From Leucocoprinus leucothites (taxonomy: Eukaryota; Basidiomycota; Agaricomycetes; Agaricales; Agaricaceae): a stretch of 13,505 bases of DNA. Below are positions 1 through 8,915 of the stretch, one piece after another. The notes under the pieces were generated by a model. It worked only from the letters and a program-made list of their open reading frames with translations. It made no database searches and was not told the DNA's origin. Position 1 is the first letter of the stretch. The number at the start of each line of letters is the position of its first letter. Position numbers and translations under genes: made by a program. The stretch spans positions 1 to 13,505 of the forward strand of contig JAACJO010000104.1 in assembly GCA_013368445.1 (NCBI GenBank), given 5' to 3'.

Positions 1-901
1 ACCAATCAGGGTCCAGATCACAATGCAAACGGAGAAACAGATCTGATATCCTCATTAGCGTTTTGGCTACTGAAGCTGCGAATTATGCGGACCTTCCCAC
101 TCGTGACTTGAGAGAAAGCCTGTCCGTTTGCGAGGCAATTGACACCGACCTTTTGAGCAATATTAGCTTACTGCACTAAGCTACTCTCAATAGTCGACAT
201 ACAACGACAATCAGCTGCAGGGTCTGCAAGAACGCCGTGGCTTGACGAGCACGTTTTCCATAGATTCGTTCTACAATGTCAGAATATGATCGTAACGGAT
301 AGCGCAGAGAGTCCAGTCGGACGAACAGACGCCAGAGGATAAGACTGGTGTACCAGGCAACGAGCGCCACTGTGGGGCGGGTCAAAACCAATCGACCTAC
401 TTATGGAGGAAAACGCTCACTGGAAAAGTACAGTAGAATACCTGATACACATGGTCAGCATGCTATTCTAAGATCCGGGGACAGGTACTCACCAGGTACC
501 CAACCCACTGAGGCGATCGCAAATGGTGCGTTGAACGGGCCGAGAATATCCGTCGTTATCAAGTAAAAGATTGAGGTCCACGACGCCAGCCTCATTGACC
601 TGGACGCAGCTGCAAGTTCTTCTTCCTCTGGCGCCAACGGAATTTGTGGGTATTTCTGGGTAGGGTCGACGTTGACATTGGGACCTTTGTATTCGGATAG
701 CTTGTTGCACCACCCTACCATCCCCCCATCCTTTTCCCTCGAGCTACCAGAGTCTTTGCGAGCGAGCGACTCGGCATGGCGTTGTATGGCTGCATAGTGC
801 AGGTATTCCTCAAAGACCACTATGTCACCTGGAGGACTGTGAAGAGATTCGAGGCCTGTGGACTCGTTGAAGCTTTCGTGGGTTTTCTGCCTCCTTTTCA
901 T
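1..901 (-). CDS. Amino-acid transporter, AAAP (Aa_trans) family, partial (5' part)
   Basis: Integral membrane protein predicted to carry amino acids across the plasma or vacuolar membrane. Five exons are visible: 901-493, 441-421, 369-203, 149-93 and 42-1, and the gene runs off the left edge. The four introns are 50-53 bp with GT-AG ends, and phases agree throughout, giving 232 codons. A hydrophilic N-terminus of about 100 residues precedes the first membrane segment (residues about 105-136, containing ITTDILGPFNAPFAIA). Family hallmarks follow: WRLFVRLDS, a YPLRSYSDI stretch, IYGKRAR, a helix ending LQTLQLIVVVG, NGQAFSQV, and CFSVCIVIWTLIG at the edge. Exon 2 is a 21-nt microexon. Without it, TM2 would be seven residues short of the family length. 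The start at 901 is the first ATG in frame. The rest of the transporter lies outside the window, so I cannot say whether the whole gene is intact. Family assignment rests on remembered consensus. Confidence 0.85.
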
Positions 902-1006
902 TCATGTGGAGCTAACTGGAGAACGTAAGAGAAAGGTGGGAAGAGGGTAAATTCTCATTAGTTGGAGATGTAACTTTCTTATCTATGTAGGTATAGACGT
1001 GTGTAG
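902..1006. promoter_or_regulatory. 5' flank of the transporter gene
   Basis: About 105 bp between the transporter start codon and the left end of duplication copy A. It presumably holds the 5' UTR and proximal promoter of the minus-strand transporter. I see no clear TATA box or recognised operator in it. The rest of any promoter would lie inside duplicated DNA. Confidence 0.3.
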
Positions 1007-2839
1007 GTTGACTATAAACAGAAATAGAAAAAGTGGTCACTCGGCTCTCACGCTTCCTCAGCGCCATGCGTTCATCTGCAAGTTGATGTGTTGTTCAGAC
1101 TGCGGTCATGGGATTAGGTCGGGCGACAGTACCTTCGCTGCTTCCCCATACCCGACCTCTAAGGCCGTACAACTCTCCTCCAGAAGACCTTGTGACATAC
1201 GTCGGTTATGCGATACATCGGTGGGGTTGATTTCCTTGGGGCTCTTCGCATGCACGGTCACTGAGAGAATGAATCCCAAGGCTAAAAAAAATGGTTAACG
1301 TGATTTTAAGAATCCCGATGGTTCCAAAGACTTATAGTCGCCCCGTATAGTTCTTAAATCAGTAACTCAGGTGGACGGACTACATAGATCTCGTTCGAGC
1401 AAGGTTGGCGCACAAATTTTACCCACTCCCAATAACAAATCGCAAATGACATTTTTTACTCACCAGATGGTCTGAGGCCCCAAATCGGGTGATTTACAGT
1501 GACTTGCCGGTGGGGCTTGTCATAAATGTAGATATGGTTCAAGCAAGAGTTCACAATGAATTAGCGAAAATATATTATTACAATAGTAGGATGATGGCGA
1601 TTAAAAATGTCAGTAGGCGAAGTGAACTCTGGGCCAAACAAAGTTTCCCTAAACGCACTACATATCGCCTTTTCGCTCAGCTGCATGCCAATTCCCTCGA
1701 CACTCACTGGCAGCGAGCGATACATCAGTATAAACAATTATTAGAATTTCGAAACGCACTCGTTGAGCCAATATCGATCTCAAAGCCTCTCGCCTCAATA
1801 CCAATATACGGCAAAATGAGACGTCAGGAAATCGGTCAGTTGCGTGGCCCAACGAGGGCGGTGGGATCATGGTATTTATGTATCAGATGAAGACCCGGTG
1901 CATGCTTGTCGGCTCTTGCGTTACAGTGACTGCCTAAATACTCGAGTCAACCTGTCACTCAGGCTGTTCTCACCTGACAAACACAACTGATACCTCACTA
2001 CCCCAACTTTGCAGATTTCAAGAGAGAGTCGATTGACTCGGCTCCGGTGCCATACTACACCAAACAGCAAAAGACGCTCCCAAGTTCAGCGGAGACTACC
2101 GTAAAGAAAAGAGTTTCCCTCAATCCTAGAAGGAGAATAATCTAGGGTAAATAACCAGCTAGTTCATACACTTACAACCCCGGTGAGATTCCAGCATACA
2201 CACACGTACAACATATTACGTCTTCTCGGCCCCATTCAGTCGGAAAAGGGAAAGTTCTACCTAACAAATCGCCTCTCACTCGCCAGCCACCCACTGTACC
2301 TCCAACACCATCCACACTCCTTCTCAACGATACAAACACTCTCTTCTCCCTCTCTCTCCAAACTGGAAACAAAATGATCAGCATGTGATAGTAGCGTGTT
2401 AGGCTCGTGCTCTCATACTACGTGCAGTTGATTTTGTCGAGGGGTTGTCGTTACTGGGTAGAGGTATTGACCTCGAGGTGGTATGGGTATAAGTGGGTGA
2501 TATCGACCCCGAGGTGATGGGGATACCACATTTAAGTCAACGCGATGTATCATTAATCACTCTTCATACCAACCGCTAAATCTCATAATCAGCCCTCGGA
2601 TCAGCCAACCAATCATTCGGATCGACCTCCCCTCCCAACACACTACTCCCGAGGATGAAGAGTTTAACACAGTCGACACCGAGGACATCGTGCTCGCCCA
2701 CGTCATCGTATCCAAATCCACCACCTGTATAGGAGGAGGAGGAGGAGGACAGAGACAAGCGGTCGTATACATCTAGAACACCACCTCCCGCACCACTCTC
2801 TCCGGATGTAAATCCAGGGTCGCATGTAATGTCTTCAAA
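1007..2839. repeat. Segmental duplication, copy A (direct repeat of 7137-8915)
   Basis: This stretch is collinear with 7137-8915 in the same orientation. Anchors seen by eye include a 26-nt perfect block (1095-1120 = 7216-7241), a 19-nt block (1399-1417 = 7517-7535), a diverged but alignable block (about 2010-2075 against 8057-8121) and a 37-nt perfect block (2593-2629 = 8665-8701). The offset between copies stays near 6.05-6.12 kb, so the match is continuous with small indels. Overall similarity is moderate (roughly 70% by eye), which suggests an old duplication. Similarity stops abruptly after 2839/8915 and fades at about 1007/7137. Copy A holds 1.2 kb of non-coding DNA followed by the tail of an F-box gene. 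ORFs inside the non-coding part are not conserved in copy B. Confidence 0.85.
2277..2839 (-). pseudogene. Truncated F-box gene fragment (C-terminal end only)
   Basis: Decayed copy of the 3' end of the intact F-box gene at 8330-10393, covering the equivalent of codons about 493-687. Read on the minus strand, PPPPIQVVDLDTMTWAS matches PPPIQVVDSDTVTLAS of the intact gene, then the frame changes and GGEVDPNDWLADPRADYEI matches GGEVDPNDWLADPRVDDEI. The shift comes from a net 4-nt loss between the two blocks (near 2645-2670, against 8710-8740 in the intact copy). The final codons are also out of frame and no F-box domain is present. The 5' end is cut off at the duplication breakpoint, so there is no promoter or start. 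It could equally be the relic of a second family member. Confidence 0.8.
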
Positions 2840-2923
2840 CCATGACACATGTACTGTCACGAAATGTCACCTCACGTGTAGCGGTCAATGTTGAGTCTTT
2901 GATGTTGAACTCATTCTCCTTTC

Positions 2924-3778
2924 ATGGCCTTCTTTATGTCTCGCCAACAACTTCGCAGATATCGGCTCCTTGAGCTTGAGAGGGAGCAGCACCTAGAAGA
3001 TGCGGAAGGTCTCGTCATGACAGAGGTATGGATCCTTTACATTCAGTTTCCCTTGAATCTAAAGATAACTATAGGAACAGCGTCAGTCTCTCCTTGGCTC
3101 ATTTATGTCCGCAAAGATCGAGTTCCATGATCTTGATGGTTTGCGCTGGACGCGGACAGCACTGTGGCGACGTCAGGTATTTAGATCCTCTTATTTACTC
3201 TTAATTTTACCAATGAAAGCAGCACACTCGCCGACCCACAGTGCTACCGAACGCTTCGCCTGACTGTTCTTTCTTTCTCCTAACTAGTCGTCATGCACCA
3301 ACCTACGACCTTGATGCCACAGTTCGAGCATCAAAGTGTGATTACAATAGACCTGTCATAACAAAGCACAGGTCAGTCAGCCGATCTCGGTTTAACGTAC
3401 GGGGCTGATAAATGAACAGCTTTTGGGATCAGAAGTCCAATATGAATACTCTCGCATTGGGCCTTCCACTTCCACCTGTAAATCGACCCTCTTCGCCTAC
3501 AAAAGGGCCTAATTTTACCTTCAATGGGGGACTAGGGCTCGTTAACCCTGTCGCTGGGCAAAAGCATGGCTGTCACAAGTCTCAGCTCAATAGCGTTGAT
3601 TTTTACTATAATGCGGCCGCCTACTCTCGTCCCTCGCTAGATCATTCATCCCAATGGACGCCTCAAGCATGTTAACGAATTGTCTACAATGACTGTCACT
3701 GTATTCTTACACAAACGTTCGCTACCCGTCGATGGCTGTATCTCTAGTGATGTAATATCATCAATTCCTTCTCAGTGA
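2924..3778 (+). CDS. Unrecognised protein, five-exon candidate gene
   Basis: I do not recognise this protein. Proposed exons are 2924-3025, 3075-3176, 3223-3371, 3420-3594 and 3641-3778. The four introns are 46-49 bp with GT-AG ends, the size seen in the well-supported genes nearby, and phases agree, giving 221 residues. The first two exons (34 codons each) join into a basic, charged, probably helical segment (SRQQLRRYRLLELEREQ, then EEQRQSLLGSF, ending DGLRWTRTALWRRQ). The middle is Pro/Ser/Asn-rich (LALGLPLPPVNRPSSPTKG). The last exon reads IIHPNGRLKHVNELSTMTVT and beyond. No signal peptide or membrane segment is visible. The start lies 85 bp from the duplication breakpoint, so the gene may have lost upstream exons. 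Its end is uncertain: splicing on toward open frames at 3779-3963 is possible. It could be a gene remnant. The first two exons are the best supported. Confidence 0.35.
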
Positions 3779-4332
3779 TATTCAAACATTATTTCTCCCA
3801 CCTCGGGCTCCCTACCTCAATACGGCTCCACGGCTTCATCGACTCACAGGTTCAGCGGCCGTTATCTTTGATTGACCTATTCCCGCAGCCAATGTCACAT
3901 GTCGGCCAGTATCAAACACAGTCAGAGTACGCAGCATTATATTCGTTATTAAAAGACGAATGATACCTGCCGTTGACATTCGGTGCTTATTGCCACTTAC
4001 GAACACCCGCCCCCCATGCTTCTACCACTCCTCAAATCATTTCTGTCGCGGTTTACCTCCCCCGATTGTTGCGCTCGCGTCCGGCCAACAGGATGCGAAA
4101 TGCTTGATGGATGGCTCAAACATCTTCTGCTTCTAGTATTGTGCGAATGGATTCTTATAACGATAGGCCATAAAATACAAAATTTAGTTTCTCCAGATAT
4201 ATTTTATCCACGCAAACCATTATGTACACAGACCTTACAAGCCAGGATAGAGCGATACCCGACTTCTTCCACATACACGTAATTTTGTTCTGTGCAACCC
4301 AGGTATTATATCTTAGATCATCCGATCTAGTG
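3779..4332. other. Intergenic or decayed sequence, no convincing gene
   Basis: 554 bp between the unassigned gene and the NACHT remnant. Two open stretches occur (to 3963 and 3983-4282, both opened by GTG rather than ATG) and show no family similarity that I can recognise. Either could be a lost N-terminal part of the NACHT gene or a downstream exon of the preceding candidate gene. Confidence 0.4.
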
Positions 4333-4879
4333 AGACGGGTGGGTAGAACTAGTCATATTTTTTGCTTTTGTCACTGACGTTGACTGCCAAGTTATCCAAC
4401 TCCTCGAGCAAAAGCGCCCAACCGGAGCCGAGTTTAACTCATCCGACCGCGATCCCTCTCGATGCCATCCTGATTCACGACTCGGTCTGCGGAGTTGCAT
4501 ACTACAGTGGTATAACAACCCTCAGCGACCCTGGCAGATGCTCCGGGTGCTAGGTCTTGCCGGAATAAGAAAGACTGTGGTTGCTCAGACGATTGCAGAA
4601 GGTTCTACAGCTTCTGGATATCTCGGTGCCTGCTTCTTTTTCCTGCGTTCCGATCATTGGAATGATTCTGATCGAATGGTACCCACCCCGGCCTATCCAA
4701 GAGCTGTTCATCATCCAGGCTATAAATGTATCACCACTGAGTGCCTCGCCCAAGATCCCGGAATCCTCGATACTAGCCGGCAATCATAATTCAGGCAACT
4801 CATTGTCGAGCCTTGCCAGAAGTTATTGCTCAAGGGCTATACTCGACCTCTGCTGGTTATTCTCGGACTAGGTGCGTGC
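4333..4879 (+). pseudogene. NACHT/STAND NTPase remnant
   Basis: One frame, entered just after a stop codon near 4330, reads as the start of a fungal NACHT module. Visible in order are LLEQKRPTGAEFNSSDRDPS, RCHPDSRLGLRS, ILQWYNNPQRPW, the P-loop region VLGLAGIRKTVVAQTIAE, LGACFFF (family: LGASFFF-like), PTPAYPRAVHHP, then RQLIVEPCQKLL and RPLLVIL. NACHT proteins of this kind are STAND signalling ATPases used in fungal non-self recognition and regulated cell death. Defects: a TAA stop at 4787-4789 inside the domain; the last glycine of Walker A is Arg (codon 4568-4570); and where LDALDEC (Walker B) is expected the sequence reads LGLGAC, so both aspartates are lost. No sensor repeats follow, and similarity ends by about 4880. 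No start codon or N-terminal effector domain could be assigned. I call it dead. Confidence 0.75.
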
Positions 4880-5078
4880 TTTCATTGCCGGTGATTTACT
4901 GAATTTGGGACTCGTGATCTATCCTCCATAAGGTGTCAAAAGAACATTTGTTGCATATTTTTCAAGCCCGGTACAAGTCATTCATAACAAATATCGCTAC
5001 TTCAATTCGATACGATACAAAATAGCAGAATGCGTAAGAAACCTTGCATTCCAAACCGACATTTGTCCGAATTACGGA
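4880..5078. other. Intergenic between NACHT remnant and GH62 gene
   Basis: About 200 bp holding the 3' flank of the minus-strand GH62 gene and the point where NACHT similarity is lost. I see no canonical AATAAA signal for the GH62 transcript and no other element. Confidence 0.4.
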
Positions 5079-6390
5079 TTAGCAACTGGTTTGGGTAAGG
5101 AGGGCGAGCCTCCAAGGGAGTGAGTTGTAGTCACCGCCAGCGCTGGGGTTGATACCTTGGTAAAGGTAGCGCATACCACACGTGCTGACGGACATGGTCT
5201 GATCAACGTTCGTGCGGACCAGCTCACCATGGCTGATATCCTTTGTCCAGGCGGTACCGCTGAATGCAACATTGCTGGCACCCGCAAATGGGTTGGACTG
5301 CGATGCAGCGAGCTGACTCCATGAGCCGCTCAAGCTGTTCGAGCTCCAGGAGCGGAAGTATCTGCGACCATCGCTACCGATGCACTCGACGACGAGGAGA
5401 TAGGTATCGCCAACTTTGTAGACGTTGGACGCCTCAAAGAGGTTGTTCTTGGCGTCCTGGAGCGCAATGACCGGTTCGCTCATGCCGTTGGGGAAGTTAC
5501 CGACTGACGTCTGCGAGCGGTAGAGGTGACCGTTATCGTCGGAGGAGAAGAGGTGGCAGTTGGATGAGTCGCAAATGACCCACATGTCGACCCAGAAGCC
5601 GCTACCGATGTTGTTCTTAATAGTGTTGGGCATAGCACTGTAGAAATTCTTAGGCGCCGACCAACCCGCCGGATTGCTGATGTCGGAGTTGGTCGAGTAT
5701 GCCGCATTACCATTCTGGTAGATGAGGTACCACTTGTTCTGCGGAGCCATGAAGAACACCTGGGGGGCAGCACGGTAGCCTGAACCGATCGGGGTCTGGT
5801 CGAGGTAATAATAGGTCGCTGATCCTGCCTGATTGAAGTCAGTGAAGCTCAGGTAGACCATGTTGTAACCTGCGGCGGTCGCGGTGCTTGCGAAGACGTG
5901 GTATTTGCCGTTATAGTATACGATGGAGGGATCCTTGAGCGCAGCGATGTTTCGGCCATCTGACTTAGGGCCAATGAGTGGGCCGCTCGAGCTCCATCGG
6001 TAGCTTGTGGGGAGGTTTGCGCTGCCGCTAGGAACGGCGGTCGAGGGAACCGTCGACGTCGAGGCTGAGCCCGGAATGCATTGGGAGTACCATTCTGGAC
6101 GCGATTTAGCAATTGATTACTGCAACTCGCGATGGCGGTCACTCACGGTTTGAAACCGTACATACACCCTCGTCACATGTTGTTAGGCCACTAAAATAAC
6201 GGTTAATCAGCTCTGTGGCCATTGTGCAAATAAATCAATCATACGTGTAGCCTTGCTATAATCCGAAAGTCAGCAAAGAGCGTGCGATGAGCGATGATTC
6301 AATACGTACGCCGCCGCACTGTCCCCAGAGGGGTACACCGGCCAAAGCGACCGAGATTGTCATCGAAAGAACTATAAGAGCGGGAAGCAT
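5079..6390 (-). CDS. Secreted alpha-L-arabinofuranosidase GH62 with N-terminal CBM1
   Basis: Predicted to remove arabinose side chains from arabinoxylan outside the cell. Exons are 6390-6310, 6255-6245, 6190-6147 and 6094-5079. Introns are 52-54 bp, phases agree, and the product is 383 aa. Residues 1 to about 17 form a signal peptide (LIVLSMTISVALA). Residues about 19-51 are a complete cellulose-binding CBM1: WGQCGG, then QGYTG, TTC, and QWYSQC, with Cys 25, 36, 41 and 51 and aromatic W22, W47 and Y48. A short Ser/Thr/Pro linker leads to the GH62 five-bladed propeller (about 76-383). Likely catalytic residues by family pattern are D100 in LKDPSIV (base), D215 in WVDMW (pKa modulator) and E266 in LFEASNV (acid). 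All are intact. CBM1 is assembled from four exons, including an 11-nt microexon. The ATG at 6390 opens the signal peptide. Upstream codons in the same frame are 5' UTR, since the TATA box at 6441-6450 follows them. Probably substrate-induced, but no regulator site is certain. Confidence 0.95.
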
Positions 6391-6440
6391 TATGGGAGAT
6401 ACCTGTGGTGGTGAGGAACATTTTCTTCGTCTATCATGCG

Positions 6441-6450
6441 CCTTTATACT
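6441..6450 (-). promoter_or_regulatory. TATA box of the GH62 gene
   Basis: The minus strand reads AGTATAAAGG about 50 bp upstream of the GH62 start codon. This implies a short 5' UTR and a strong TATA-type promoter, as is usual for inducible secreted enzymes. A single GGCTAA hexamer lies about 215 bp upstream of the ATG (6607-6612). Confidence 0.6.
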
Positions 6451-7136
6451 TGCAAGGGACGCTGGCTGGAGAAATGGCGGGAAATGGTGAATGAGTAACG
6501 GAGGTTCGATGTTGGGGCCATAGGAGAAGTACAGCTGCTCAATGTCAACGAGGAAGATCACCAGAGTACAGTTATGAATTGCAGGTCGGTCGCTTCGGGT
6601 CGCTTTGGCTAAATCGTTATGCCTAATAATTTATCCATGGTAGAGTGTAGGGTTTGTTAGTTTGTTTGCTTATTTGCTTCGGAATTTGGCCCGCACGACA
6701 AAGAAGCAAAGACCAATCATATTTCCGCGCTGGTAGTTGTGGTATGAGCACATGACGTTTAAGGAGTGACTCAGAACTTTTCCGTGACACCACAAAATAG
6801 TACCGGTGATGTTTCCGCCTTTTCTCCTTGAACCCAGTTCGGGACATACTTAAGTCATTCGCGGTCATATGCATGAAAGCAAGAAAAGAACAGCCAAAAC
6901 CCACGATGTATAGGAACAGAAATGAAGGGATAAAAGACCGAAATTTTACTGGATATAGCTAGATTGCAGGCATCTACACAGAGCTCGGAAATCTGTCGGC
7001 ATTGTTCCAACGTCCCCATTACTTCTCCCAACACCAGACCATACTGTACCATTTCTCCATTATTTCTCCCGACTTCCGGCTATATCGTTCTGCCCTGGTA
7101 CGAGAAATCGCACTTGCTTCGTTCCTTGGCAATTCC
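6451..7136. other. Intergenic region upstream of GH62
   Basis: Nearly 700 bp between the GH62 core promoter and the left end of duplication copy B. It presumably contains upstream regulatory DNA of the GH62 gene. Short ORFs here have no recognisable similarity, signal peptide or splice structure. I see no transposon ends or RNA gene. Confidence 0.4.
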
Positions 7137-8915
7137 TGGTCCACTAAACAGAAATCGACGCTCAGCTCTTACGCTTCTCAACGCCAAGCGTCGATATCGC
7201 AAGGTGGTGCTCCTGTCAGACTGCGGTCATGGGATTAGGTCAGACGAACGATCCTTTCAATGTTTCTTCATGCTCGACGTCTAACGATGTACGAAAAAAT
7301 AACACCGTACCCTTCCGGAAGAACTCTGGTGGCATACAGAGCAGTTAGGTGTGCGGCACGTCGATGGAATTTGATTTCCTTGAGGACTCTCCAGTGTCAC
7401 ACGTGCACGGTCGCCGAGGAAATTCACCATGGTTTTGAGCGCCCCCTAATAATATAGTCATGCTGCATAGTATCAAATCAGCGGTGCAGGTGGGTAAGAC
7501 CAGATCTCTCGCCCAAGCAAGGTTGGCGCACAAATCTTTACCTGACACTCCCAATAGGCCCAGAGCAAACAAAAATGACATATTTTTACATACGCACCAG
7601 GTGGCCCAAGGTGCCAAACTGGGGTGATTAGTGCCGCCTTGGGAGGGCCAACTTATTTGTAGATATGATCCCAAGTAAGAGATCAGAGTGAATTAATGAA
7701 ACTAGATGGTTACAAGAATAAGATGATAGGGGTCAATGCCAGTAGACCCTGGGTTATATATCATTTTCCCTAAAGACACGTCGAGTAGCGTACTAGGTAA
7801 CAGCCTTTCGCTCAATAGCATATCAGTTCCTTTCAATCCTGCCACACAGCAAGCGGTGCATGCGAATAAACGGCTATTATAACTCAGAAACAAGAAATGC
7901 GCCGATCCTAGTCTCTGAGACGCTAGAATTCTACAGTGCAATCCTTTACTTGTACCCATCACTTTATCCATTCCTCCAGTACCACCCATTCAACTCGCTC
8001 CTCACCTACTACAAACCCAACCCGAACGACTTGAATAGCTCAGACTCCCGCACGTTTGTAGATTTCACGAGAACCGAGCGCCTCGACTTTGGTGGTGTTA
8101 TATTACACAAAATAGCGGACTACCATACAGCATAAGATTTTCTTTTCAAATCCACAAGTCATATCAAATGCCTTCATCAAAGGGGATTCTAGAATTATCC
8201 TACCGCATACCCATAACCAACATAGTTACATACACTTTACAACCTCCCAACATACAACGCAACTAAGTACAACATATTACACCCTCTCCACTCAACTAAA
8301 AAAAAAAATCAAAATCCACACCCACTCACTCATTCACCAGCCCCACCCAACACCTCCAACACCATCCCACTCCTTCTCAACAACTCACACACACTCCTCT
8401 CCCTCTCTCCAAACTCGAAACCAAATGGCCAGCATTTGATAGTAGCATGTTCGAGTCGCGTTCTCATACTACTGCTACGCGCGTTTGATTTTGTCGTAGA
8501 GTTGTCGTTATTGGGTAGTGGTATTGTTGACGTCGAGGTGGTGGTATAGGTACAAGTAGGTGATGATGTCGATGTCGACGTCGAGGTGGTGGATGTGCCA
8601 CATTCAAGTGAACGTGATGGATCATCATCATCCTTCACACGATCCGCCCAAATCTCATCATCAACCCTCGGATCAGCCAACCAATCATTCGGATCGACCT
8701 CTCCTCCCGATACACTACTCCCCGCCGAAGAGGAAGAGTTTGACACAGTCGACACCGATGAAATCGTACTCGCCAACGTCACCGTATCCGAATCCACCAC
8801 CTGTATAGGAGGAGGAACAGCAGCAAGTGGTCGTATACGTCTCGAGCACAGCACATCCAACACCACCCTCGCTCTCTCCGGATGTAAATCCAACGCGACA
8901 TGCAACGTCTTCAAA
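7137..8915. repeat. Segmental duplication, copy B (direct repeat of 1007-2839)
   Basis: Counterpart of copy A. Positions 7137-8329 are non-coding 3' flank of the F-box gene, and 8330-8915 encode its last 195 or so residues. Because the gene is open through the copy-B end and cut at the copy-A end, B most likely resembles the donor arrangement. No terminal inverted repeats, LTRs or transposase frames were found within the shared segment, so this looks like a segmental duplication rather than a transposon. A run of A residues at about 8297-8308 is not matched in copy A. Confidence 0.8.

Noticed and set aside
999..1298. Plus-strand ORF sharing a short peptide (SDCGHGIRS) with an ORF at 6964-7284
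   Set aside because: The shared peptide comes from the 26-nt identical block of the segmental duplication. Indels around it are not multiples of three, so the frame is not conserved and coding is unlikely.
1489..1890. 133-codon plus-strand ORF in copy A
   Set aside because: The aligned sequence in copy B (about 7640-7960) is broken by stops and frameshifts, and no family features are visible.
2576..2860. 94-codon minus-strand ORF in copy A
   Set aside because: It mixes two frames of the F-box gene. Only its end matches the true F-box protein, so it is a by-product of the frameshifted pseudogene.
3983..4282. Hydrophobic 99-codon plus-strand ORF
   Set aside because: It opens with GTG, has no recognisable family, and its hydrophobic stretch is flanked by unremarkable sequence. 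It may be an exon of something, but I cannot support it.
6607..6612. GGCTAA hexamer upstream of GH62, like the ascomycete XlnR site
   Set aside because: A single hexamer is expected by chance in about 2 kb on each strand, and XlnR control is not established for this lineage.
6623..7052. Overlapping minus-strand ORFs upstream of GH62
   Set aside because: Short, unrelated to any family I know, without plausible introns linking them. Treated as intergenic.
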